Assembly (NCBI GenBank): GCA_964345695.1
Contig: CAYFSC010000152.1
Span: forward strand, 1-7,347
Direction: 5' to 3'
DNA length: 7,347 bases
Source of the DNA: CAYFSC01 sp964345695
Lineage (GTDB): Bacteria > Bacteroidota > Rhodothermia > Rhodothermales > Salinibacteraceae
How positions within the stretch are numbered: the stretch's first letter is position 1; every line of letters begins with the position of its first letter. Below are positions 1 through 5,500 of the stretch, piece by piece. The notes below the pieces were generated by a model. The model saw nothing but the letters and a program-made list of their open reading frames with translations, was not told where the DNA came from and did no database searches. The translations under genes were made by a program, and so were the position numbers.

Positions 1-417
1 CTGCGAGGATCGCGACGACCCGAAGGGAGGCTGATCGGTGATGAAGGCTTTGTCCCCGCGCACGGCGATGTACCGCGGGGCGCTAAACCCGGAAAGCTGG
101 GCAACCGGCGCGAGATCGGACGTGCGGAAGACATCCACCCGGCTGCCTGTGTTGGCGGCCACGTAGAGCCGGCCGTCAGCGAGGGTGAGACTTTGCAGAA
201 TGGAGCTGAATGACGTCAGCGCGGCGCGGCTGACGGTCTCGGTGTCCGGGTCGTAGATGGAGACGGAGCCGTTCCCGTCTCCAAAATTGCCTTGGTTGGC
301 GATGTAGACGGCGCGTGCCGTCTCGACTGGATCGTCTTGATTGAGGCCGTCGGAGTCGCATCCCGCGAGCAAGATGGCGGCGAGGGCGAGGAGAACAAGC
401 GAGAATCGGGTATGCAT
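1..417 (-). CDS. BtuG-like beta-propeller surface lipoprotein (partial, 3' end outside window)
   Basis: The frame opens at an ATG at 417 and stays open for 139 codons to the left edge, so the C-terminal part is missing. The first 20 residues are a lipoprotein signal peptide: a short basic start, a Leu/Ala-rich core and the lipobox LAGC with Cys20, followed by Asp-Ser-Asp. After it come beta-propeller (YVTN/DUF5074-like) strands: VYIANQGNFG, then GSVSIYDPDT, then LYVAANTGSRVDVF and YIAVRGDKAFI. This is a blade-by-blade pattern of 'name-value' strands. Such propeller lipoproteins next to B12 TonB receptors in Bacteroidota are known as BtuG, which sits on the cell surface and captures cobalamin for BtuB. 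The gene lies 51 nt downstream of the btuB-like receptor on the same strand, with no terminator seen between them, so it is probably in the riboswitch-controlled transcript. B12 binding is inferred from context and fold. A generic YncE-type propeller remains possible because most of the protein is not visible. Confidence 0.75.
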   Translation of the reverse strand, partial: MHTRFSLVLLALAAILLAGCDSDGLNQDDPVETARAVYIANQGNFGDGNGSVSIYDPDTETVSRAALTSFSSILQSLTLADGRLYVAANTGSRVDVFRTSDLAPVAQLSGFSAPRYIAVRGDKAFITDQPPFGSSRSSQ

Positions 418-468
418 GTGCAAAACGGTTCGGTGGAGGAAACACAGAAAACGCGAGCGGAAGGGCGG

Positions 469-2409
469 TCAGAAGGCGACCTGGAGCCGTGCCCGAAGGT
501 GGCGCGGTGGCATCGGTCGGTTGCCCACGACGCGGTAGTCGGTGTCGAGCACGTTGTCCATCGACACCGAAAAAGTGGTGCGGAGGGCTGAAAGGGGAAG
601 GCGCACCCGCACCTGGGCGTCGAGGACGAGAAACGGATCCAGCGACGACGACCCGTCGGTCGTGACGTAGCGGCGACCGACGGAGCGGGCGTTGAGGTCG
701 AGCGCGACGGGACCGACGGCGGCGGTGCCGTAAAGGTTGAGCGTGTGCCGGGGCGTGAAGCGCAGCGGTTCGTTGAAGGCCGCCGACTCCGGGTCGGAGC
801 GGTTGCGCGCGTCGGAGAGCGTGTAGGCGGCTCCCGTCGTAAGCTCAACGGCGTCTGACGGCGGCCAGCGCCACTCGGCGGCCGCTTCGAGCCCAAGGGT
901 CCGCGTTCGCCGCACGTTGGCGGGCGACCACACATCGTTGCCGACGGGTCGCCAGACGATCTGATCATGCAGCCAGGTTCCAAACGCCGTCACTTCGGCG
1001 AAGCCGCGGTGTCCGCTGACGCGGAGGCCCGCGTCGAGGCTCCATCCGTGTTCGGCGTTCAGGGTGGGCGTTCCGCCGGGCTGCCAGTAGCGGTCGTTGA
1101 AGGTCGGTGCACGGAACGCGCGTCCGGCGTGCACCTTCAGGTGCAACCCGGGGTGCTCCGAGAGCGGCTGCAGATTGACGCCGAGTCGAGGACTGAGCGC
1201 AGCGACGGACGCGCCGGCCGACCGCAGGTACGCATCGACGCGCAGCGCCGGGTAGACCGTCAGGCGCCCGTAGTCGCCCGTTCCGCTGGCGAACGCGGAC
1301 AGATGCTGCTCGGCTGCCCCGGAGGCCAGCTGGGGATGGTCCGCCCGGGCCGCGCTGCCGCTGAGGCCGCCCGTTGCGAGCCAGTGCGCCGAGAGCGGCA
1401 TCCGCGCCTGCGCTTCGAGGGTGCTCAAGAGCGTGGTGCCGGTCTGATCGACGGAGACGGAGGGATTCCGGTAGCGGATGGACGAGCGTTGCACCAGACT
1501 GCGGACTGTGAGCGTGCCCCAGGACGCGGTGATGGCGTCGCGCGCCCACAGGCGCAGGTGATCGTCCCACTGCCGCTCGGCGGTGGAGGCCGTCGCGCTG
1601 CCAGGAGGCAGGCCGCGCTCGGCGGCGGTGTACCACCCGGCGACGCGCAGGTCGTGCGCACCGAGGGAGGTAGAGGCCGCGCTGTAGAGCGAGAGGCGCT
1701 CCCGATCGGCGTTCTGCCGATGCACCGTTCGGGGCGGGAAAAGGGCCGGGTCGGTATACGGAAAGTCCCCGTCGGTGCGGCGGAGCTCCGCGGCGGCGAC
1801 CACGGAGCCCGTGGACGTGCGGCTGCCCAGAAGGACGCTGCCACCCCGTTCGCCGAACGCGCCGACGTGCGATGTCGCCCGGGCCTGCAAGGGACCGTCG
1901 GGGTGCAGCGTGCGCAGGTGGATGGCGCCGCCCATGCCGTCGGAGCCGTGCAGCGGCGAGGCGGCGCCGTGCAGCACCTCCACCGATTCCAGCAAAACGG
2001 TGGGGAGGAGAGACAGGTCGAGCACGCCTGTCTGTGGATTCGAGATGCGGGTGCCGTCGAGCAAAACGAGCGTTTGAGCGCCGCCCGTGCCGCGCAGCGA
2101 CGGCGTGGCGAGGCCGCCTGCGCCATAGCGCCGGACGTGGATGCCGGCACGCGCTTCGAGCAGGCCGGCCACCGACGACGCTCCGGTTTGCTGCAGGGCA
2201 GTGGAGTCGAGCACCGTCACGCGAGCGGGGGCCTTGGATGGGGGCGTCGGCGTGCGGGTGGCGGTGACCGTAAGGCGGGGGAGACGCACGTGCCACGCAG
2301 AGCGCGACGTGTCGGGCGCTGCGGCCTGCGAGGGTGTGGGCGACTGCGCTCGGGTTCCGAACGGAACCAGAAGCAGCACGAGGAGCGATACGCGGAACGG
2401 AGTTAACAT
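469..2409 (-). CDS. btuB: BtuB-type TonB-dependent outer-membrane receptor (probable cobalamin receptor)
   Basis: This 646-residue outer-membrane receptor most likely imports vitamin B12 using TonB energy. Residues 1-21 form a signal peptide (MLTPFRVSLLVLLLVPFGTRA, cut before Gln22). A TonB-box-like stretch LTVTATR is at 46-52. The plug domain spans about 58-168, with the typical segments LLEARAGI, SLRGTGGAQTLVLLDGTRI, ESVEVLHGA and SDGMGGAIHL. The rest is a 22-strand barrel rich in alternating aromatic and hydrophobic strands, ending in the terminal Phe646 expected of outer-membrane barrels. The length is close to that of BtuB (about 600-650 residues). The ATG at 2409 is chosen because it gives a clean signal peptide. 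A TTG at 2421 in the same frame would lie inside the terminator stem and adds only four residues. The substrate is inferred from the cobalamin riboswitch directly upstream and the BtuG-like gene directly downstream. By sequence alone, a siderophore or other cobalt-ligand receptor could not be excluded. Confidence 0.88.
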   Translation of the reverse strand: MLTPFRVSLLVLLLVPFGTRAQSPTPSQAAAPDTSRSAWHVRLPRLTVTATRTPTPPSKAPARVTVLDSTALQQTGASSVAGLLEARAGIHVRRYGAGGLATPSLRGTGGAQTLVLLDGTRISNPQTGVLDLSLLPTVLLESVEVLHGAASPLHGSDGMGGAIHLRTLHPDGPLQARATSHVGAFGERGGSVLLGSRTSTGSVVAAAELRRTDGDFPYTDPALFPPRTVHRQNADRERLSLYSAASTSLGAHDLRVAGWYTAAERGLPPGSATASTAERQWDDHLRLWARDAITASWGTLTVRSLVQRSSIRYRNPSVSVDQTGTTLLSTLEAQARMPLSAHWLATGGLSGSAARADHPQLASGAAEQHLSAFASGTGDYGRLTVYPALRVDAYLRSAGASVAALSPRLGVNLQPLSEHPGLHLKVHAGRAFRAPTFNDRYWQPGGTPTLNAEHGWSLDAGLRVSGHRGFAEVTAFGTWLHDQIVWRPVGNDVWSPANVRRTRTLGLEAAAEWRWPPSDAVELTTGAAYTLSDARNRSDPESAAFNEPLRFTPRHTLNLYGTAAVGPVALDLNARSVGRRYVTTDGSSSLDPFLVLDAQVRVRLPLSALRTTFSVSMDNVLDTDYRVVGNRPMPPRHLRARLQVAF

Positions 2410-2444
2410 AAAAAAGCCCAAGCCTCAATGAGTGAGGTTTGGGC
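2410..2444 (-). terminator. Intrinsic terminator of the cobalamin riboswitch, abutting the btuB start codon
   Basis: On the minus strand the 5' arm GCCCAAACCTCA (2444-2433) and the 3' arm TGAGGCTTGGGC (2427-2416) form 11 base pairs with one A-C mismatch around the loop CTCAT. Six T residues (2415-2410) follow at once, and then the ATG of the receptor gene at 2409. This is a textbook Rho-independent terminator at the end of a riboswitch leader. The 3' arm also holds the only GAGG Shine-Dalgarno-like motif near the start (2427-2424, about 14 nt from the ATG). The same hairpin could therefore also hide the ribosome-binding region. Confidence 0.85.
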
Positions 2445-2548
2445 GGCGACTCCGAGACGGGACGCTTCGATACAGGTCGGGTACAGACCCCCTGCAGCGC
2501 ATCGACGGGGAGTGAAGCACGCCACAAACCTCTATTCCCGGAGGGTTG
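2434..2548 (-). promoter_or_regulatory. Riboswitch expression platform: L13-type hairpin, antiterminator and terminator arm
   Basis: Three mutually exclusive pairings can be read here on the minus strand. (1) CAACCCTC (2548-2541) pairs with GAGGTTTG (2532-2525), 7 of 8 positions, around the loop CGGGAATA. (2) The same GAGGTTTG plus GGC (2523-2521), with one bulged T, pairs with GCCCAAACCTC (2444-2434), the 5' arm of the terminator, giving an 11-bp antiterminator. (3) That arm otherwise pairs in the terminator. The loop of hairpin (1) begins with CGGG, complementary to CCCG in the aptamer L5 region (2749-2746). This is the L5-L13 kissing contact expected of cobalamin riboswitches. The model is that bound B12 stabilises hairpin (1), which blocks the antiterminator and lets the terminator form. 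The pairings are seen in the sequence; the ligand response is inferred. Confidence 0.7.
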
Positions 2549-2589
2549 CCGGCGATGCAAGGTCCCGGTGCGGACCTCGCCACGCACGC

Positions 2590-2858
2590 AGGCAGGTCTC
2601 CTGGCTCATCGAGGCTCTTGGAAGCCGAAACGCTCGGTACAGCGTCTTCCCGCCGCGCCGCCTCGCTGGCTCTAGGCCAGACGAAGCGAGCGCGAGGCAG
2701 TGACGCGGCACGTCGGCACGCACGGCACGACTCGACTCACAGTTGCGGGTACAGCCCCAGCGTTGGGATTGTCGACCGGTCAGGTAGCTCCGATCCTGTC
2801 AACAATCGCCGCACTGGCGTTCCCTTTTCATCTTTCCGAGGGCATCTCGGAAAGAACC
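2590..2858 (-). promoter_or_regulatory. Cobalamin (B12) riboswitch aptamer
   Basis: Read on the minus strand, the conserved blocks of the cobalamin riboswitch appear in order. GATGCCC (2847-2841) is followed by AAAAGGGAACGCCAGTG (2828-2812), corresponding to the GGGAA...GGTG block. The core GGGGCTGTACCCGCAACTG (2758-2740) corresponds to GCxGxCCCGCxACTG. The 3' block GAGCCAGGAGACCTGCC (2607-2591) is the signature AGTCAGGAxACCTGCC element. Between the core and the 3' block lie strong peripheral helices. One is GCCTCGC/GCGAGGC (2698-2692 with 2666-2660), with an inner TGGC/GCCA stem-loop. Another is a stem containing ACGCT/AGCGT closed by GGAAG/CTTCC. The element sits directly upstream of a BtuB-type receptor gene and ends in a terminator platform, which fits B12-repressed uptake. 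The exact 5' and 3' limits are approximate. Confidence 0.93.
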
Positions 2859-2883
2859 TGCGGCGTCTGTGAAAGAACTGCTT

Positions 2884-2914
2884 TGAACGTACGGGGCGCG
2901 CCGCGGAATTCCAA
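2884..2914 (-). promoter_or_regulatory. Candidate promoter for the btuB leader (Bacteroidota-type)
   Basis: On the minus strand a TTG (2914-2912) is followed by about 20 nt and then TACGTTCA (2891-2884). This resembles the Bacteroidota housekeeping pattern TTTG, about 19 nt, TAnnTTTG. The implied transcription start near 2877 is just upstream of the first aptamer block and downstream of the PspB-like gene, exactly where a promoter is needed. The match is loose (last two bases CA instead of TG), so this is a position-supported guess. Confidence 0.3.
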
Positions 2915-2942
2915 CGGCTGGGTCGTCTCCACGAAAATTTCC

Positions 2943-3308
2943 TCATCGCGACCGAATGCGCCGCGCGAGGCGCTCTGTCTCCTCCGTGGCAGAGTCCGTC
3001 TGGGGCCGCTCGAGCTCGGCGGTGTTCGGGTCTTCGAGGCTCAGGTCGGCGTCCAGGTGCTCGTCCCAGACGTCGGACGTGACGATGGCCTCCAGGTTCT
3101 GGATGCGCCGCTTCAGGTCGTCGCGCTCGTCCTCCACCGTTTCCAGGCGGTCGGCCAGCGCGTCGATGGTGCGCTCGAGTTCACGCGCGGAGCTATCGAC
3201 GCGGCCTTGCTGGGACTGGATCTTGACGATTTCGCGCAGCCCCCCGACGAGGATGGCAATGATCGGAATGCTGAAGATGAGAAAGACAGCAACGGTCCCG
3301 GTACTCAT
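2943..3308 (-). CDS. Small PspB-like membrane protein with coiled coil
   Basis: The product is 121 residues long. Residues 5-23 (TVAVFLIFSIPIIAILVGG) form one N-terminal membrane segment. Residues about 40-75 are a charged heptad-like helix containing LERTIDALADRLETVEDE and KRRIQNLEAIVTSD. The tail to residue 121 is acidic and hydrophilic. The layout (one membrane segment, short linker, coiled coil ending in RIQNLEAI) resembles phage-shock protein B, which ends its helix in a similar RIQxLExI motif. PspB helps signal inner-membrane stress through PspC and PspA. Here the tail is longer than in classical PspB (about 75 residues) and no pspA or pspC is seen nearby, so a stress role is only suggested. 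An ATG at 3314 gives two more residues; 3308 was chosen because it places the membrane segment closest to the N-terminus. No clear ribosome-binding site helps. The next gene upstream is 226 nt away, so it may have its own promoter. Confidence 0.75.
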   Translation of the reverse strand: MSTGTVAVFLIFSIPIIAILVGGLREIVKIQSQQGRVDSSARELERTIDALADRLETVEDERDDLKRRIQNLEAIVTSDVWDEHLDADLSLEDPNTAELERPQTDSATEETERLARRIRSR

Positions 3309-3489
3309 GGGCATGATCGGGTTGAATGGGCGAGCGCAGGTTCGCGGGATTGACGGAGAAGCCAAGTTCTACCTGCTATAACGTGTGGGCGCTGTGATCT
3401 GTTGCTGATACGTTTTCCGAATGGAACTGTCGCCACGATCGACCCGGGGCCGACCGCCTTGCCCCTGTTCCGGCCGTCCGGAACCTGAG

Positions 3490-3509
3490 AACGTTCAACG
3501 GGGAACGTT
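3490..3509. repeat. 7-bp perfect inverted repeat downstream of the dehalogenase gene
   Basis: AACGTTC (3490-3496) and GAACGTT (3503-3509) form a perfect 7-bp inverted repeat around a 6-base spacer. It lies 25 nt past the stop codon of the haloalkane dehalogenase-like gene and about 180 nt before the PspB-like gene. There is no T-tract on either side, so it is a poor intrinsic terminator. It could be a transcript-end stabilising hairpin or a protein-binding site for the PspB-like gene. Confidence 0.4.
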
Positions 3510-3534
3510 GGCACGTTTTAGCGGCGGCGACGCA

Positions 3535-4377
3535 TCAATGGAGAAAGTCGCGCACGGTCGGCACCAAGCGGCGGCCGGATTCCTCCGGCACGTAATGGCC
3601 CACATCAAGGCGCTGCACAGCCGGTTGATGGAAGAGGCCGGTCCACCGCCGGAGGTAGCGGTCGGCGCCGAAGGCGAGGTCGCGCGTGCCCCAGCAGAGG
3701 AGCACGGGATGATCGCGAAGCCGTTCGCGCCGCGCCCAGAGGGCACGGAGCCAGTCCGTCTCGGTGCGGAGCGCGCGGGGAAACACCCAACTCGGCACGC
3801 GTCGGTCCGGCGTGTTGAGCGGATCGGCGTAGGCCCGAAAGGCCTCGTCGGACAGCCGGTTTCGGTCGGCAAACGCGAGGGGAAGGACCCACCGCGCAAA
3901 CGCATTATAGCGGCGGACCACCACGCGGCCCAGTGGACCGCCCGCCAGCAGACTGAAGATCCAGATCCACGGATCCCGATCGTGCGGCCAGCCCCACGTA
4001 TTAAACAGCACGAGTCGACGGATCCGATCGGGATGCCGCACGGCGAAGGCGAGTCCAATGGGACCGCCCCAGTCGTGTAGCACGAGTGTGAGGTCATCCA
4101 GGCCGAGCTGGTTGCACAAAGCCTCGACGTGCGCGGCGTGGTCGCGCGGAAGATAGGAGAAGTCGGTAGGTTTCTCGGAGCGTCCGAAGCCCAGGTAATC
4201 GGGCGCGATGCATCGGTGGTCGTCCGAGAGCGCACCGATCAGGTGCCGGTACAGGTACGCCCATGTCGGATTCCCGTGGAGGAACAGCACAGGGGCTCCC
4301 GAGCCAACATCGGTGTAGGCCATCGATCCGGCATCGGTGGCAAACGTTTCGGTAGGAAACGGGAAGCAGTCTGTCAC
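3535..4377 (-). CDS. Haloalkane dehalogenase-type alpha/beta hydrolase
   Basis: The product is 280 residues, the usual length for haloalkane dehalogenases, which hydrolyse carbon-halogen bonds to an alcohol and a halide in the cytoplasm. The active-site set is visible. HGNP (34-37) carries the oxyanion-hole region with halide-binding Asn36. HDWGG (101-105) holds the nucleophile Asp102 and the second halide-binding residue Trp103. WGTRD (229-233) gives the acid Asp233 after strand 7, and DVGHY (258-262) gives the base His261. The combination Asp-His-Asp plus Asn-Trp is the signature described for subfamily HLD-III. A cap domain lies between about 127 and 220. An Asp nucleophile, rather than Ser, separates it from ordinary esterases; epoxide hydrolases share the Asp but use cap tyrosines. 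Translation probably starts at the GTG at 4377, since the next in-frame ATG (codon 19) would cut into the first strand. A WYL regulator gene ends 83 nt upstream on the same strand and may control it. The substrate is unknown. Confidence 0.82.
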   Translation of the reverse strand: MTDCFPFPTETFATDAGSMAYTDVGSGAPVLFLHGNPTWAYLYRHLIGALSDDHRCIAPDYLGFGRSEKPTDFSYLPRDHAAHVEALCNQLGLDDLTLVLHDWGGPIGLAFAVRHPDRIRRLVLFNTWGWPHDRDPWIWIFSLLAGGPLGRVVVRRYNAFARWVLPLAFADRNRLSDEAFRAYADPLNTPDRRVPSWVFPRALRTETDWLRALWARRERLRDHPVLLCWGTRDLAFGADRYLRRWTGLFHQPAVQRLDVGHYVPEESGRRLVPTVRDFLH

Positions 4378-4401
4378 GGTTTTGGGGCGCGGTTTGCGCG
4401 T

Positions 4402-4425
4402 CGAGCGGGGTGCGGAACCCGCTCG
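4402..4425. repeat. 8-bp perfect inverted repeat between the WYL regulator and dehalogenase genes
   Basis: CGAGCGGG (4402-4409) and CCCGCTCG (4418-4425) form a perfect 8-bp inverted repeat with an 8-base spacer. It is centred about 36 nt upstream of the GTG start of the dehalogenase-like gene and about 47 nt past the stop codon of the WYL regulator. It has no following T-tract on the minus strand, so a terminator is unlikely. Position and symmetry would suit an operator for the adjacent regulator or an mRNA hairpin, but nothing in the sequence decides this. Confidence 0.4.
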
Positions 4426-4460
4426 CAGTTTCTAGACCTCCAACGATTGCGAACGGTGCC

Positions 4461-5447
4461 TTACAGCAGCGAGGGCTCGTCCTGATACTGCACGGCGATG
4501 CGCCGGGCTTCTTCCCCGAGACGCTGCCGCAGGGCATGCGGCTCCAGCACGCGAACGTGGGCGCCCCAGCTGAGCAGCCACGGCATGATCTCCAGTTCGT
4601 GCTGGACCCGAAGTGTGAGAATGAGACGCCCATCCGACAGCTCCTCGGAGTGTTCGACGTGGAGGGAGGGTGCAATCTGGAGGGATGGGACGACCTCAGC
4701 CGCGAAGACGACGCGGACCTCGCGGTCGGGAGCGGAGGCCTGCGTCGGCGCCGCATCCGAGCGGTAGCCCGACGGTCGCCGGAAGGTCTGGTCGGTCAGG
4801 GCCACGTCGACGTTCCGGTCCAGGCGTACGTGCACCACGCGGTCACGACCGGGCGCATACGCCACGAGGTACCAGACTGCGTTTTTGCGAACGAGACCGT
4901 AGGGGTTCAGCGGGCGTGGCTGGGCGGCGTCGTCCTGCTGCACCTGCACGGTGCGCTCCTCCAACAGGGCCCGGCGAAGCTGTTGCAGTGCAGGATCTTC
5001 GGGCGTGGCGCCGAACACGCTGGGCGGCACGAGCGAGACGTTGCCCTGTAGCGAGAGCGCCTTCTCGCGCTGGCGTTCGGGCAGCGCGTCCTCCAGCTTT
5101 CGGTGGGCACTCCGGGCCGCTGCGCGGTAGCGTCCGTCGAAGTTCTGCGCCGCATACGCACTGCCGAGGACCAGCATCACGGCCTCGTCGATCGTGAGCT
5201 GGAGCGGGGCGAGCAGGTAGTCGTCCGGCAGCCGATAGCCCTGGCCGGGCACGCCCTCGACCGGGACGCCCGCCTCTTTGAGGCCCTGCACGTCGCGGTA
5301 GATCGTGCGCTCGCTCACGCCCAGCGCCTGTGCGAGATCCTCCGCCCGCATCCACGTGGACGGACTCAGCTGAAGAAGAAGGGTCGGCCAGCGCTCTGTC
5401 GGCGTCATTCGTTCGGGAGGGGTCACGCGGGGATTGAAGGAAGCCAT
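4461..5447 (-). CDS. HTH-WYL-WCX transcriptional regulator (YafY/PafBC-like)
   Basis: This is a 328-residue DNA-binding regulator. Residues about 16-75 form a winged helix-turn-helix of the HTH_11/DeoR type, with LAQALGVSERTIYRDVQGLK as helix-turn-recognition helix and GVPGQGYRLPDDY as wing. A linker helix region follows (about 83-130). The WYL domain is at about 140-220: PYGLVRKNAVWYLVAYAPGR contains Trp192-Tyr193-Leu194, followed by VRLDRNVDV. The C-terminal WCX domain (about 240-315) includes MPWLLSWGAHVRVLEP. WYL domains sense ligands, in several cases nucleic acids or nucleotides, and such regulators control DNA-damage or defence genes as well as metabolism. The UDG-family gene lies 53 nt upstream and a dehalogenase gene 83 nt downstream, all on one strand. 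The start at 5447 is the longest ATG. An ATG at 5408 (codon 14) begins right before the helix-turn-helix and is an equally reasonable start. No ribosome-binding site separates them. Confidence 0.9.
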   Translation of the reverse strand: MASFNPRVTPPERMTPTERWPTLLLQLSPSTWMRAEDLAQALGVSERTIYRDVQGLKEAGVPVEGVPGQGYRLPDDYLLAPLQLTIDEAVMLVLGSAYAAQNFDGRYRAAARSAHRKLEDALPERQREKALSLQGNVSLVPPSVFGATPEDPALQQLRRALLEERTVQVQQDDAAQPRPLNPYGLVRKNAVWYLVAYAPGRDRVVHVRLDRNVDVALTDQTFRRPSGYRSDAAPTQASAPDREVRVVFAAEVVPSLQIAPSLHVEHSEELSDGRLILTLRVQHELEIMPWLLSWGAHVRVLEPHALRQRLGEEARRIAVQYQDEPSLL

Positions 5448-5500
5448 GCTAACGCGCGGTTCGGTAGAGTTGTCGGCCTCGGGCGCAGACGCCCGCGACG

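Noticed and set aside
967..2406. 479-codon plus-strand open frame opposite the receptor gene
   Set aside because: It is antisense to a convincing BtuB-type receptor, very rich in Arg/Gly/Ala and without any recognisable domain. This is a typical by-product of high-GC codon use.
2407..2421. TTG at 2421 as alternative start of the receptor gene
   Set aside because: It lies within the terminator 3' arm and would add only four residues before a complete signal peptide that starts at the ATG at 2409.
965..2587. 540-codon minus-strand frame overlapping the receptor gene and its leader
   Set aside because: It is frame-shifted against the receptor, Arg/Pro-rich, runs through the terminator and riboswitch platform, and shows no domain.
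3366..3534. Intergenic gap searched for a promoter of the PspB-like gene or a small gene
   Set aside because: AT-richer stretches occur near 3370-3420, but no convincing -33/-7 pair and no small frame with a start and plausible product was found.
5480..5495. 6-bp GC hairpin (CGGGCG/CGCCCG with a 4-base loop) between the UDG-like and WYL genes
   Set aside because: There is no T-tract on either strand and short GC palindromes are common at this base composition, so it is not called a terminator.
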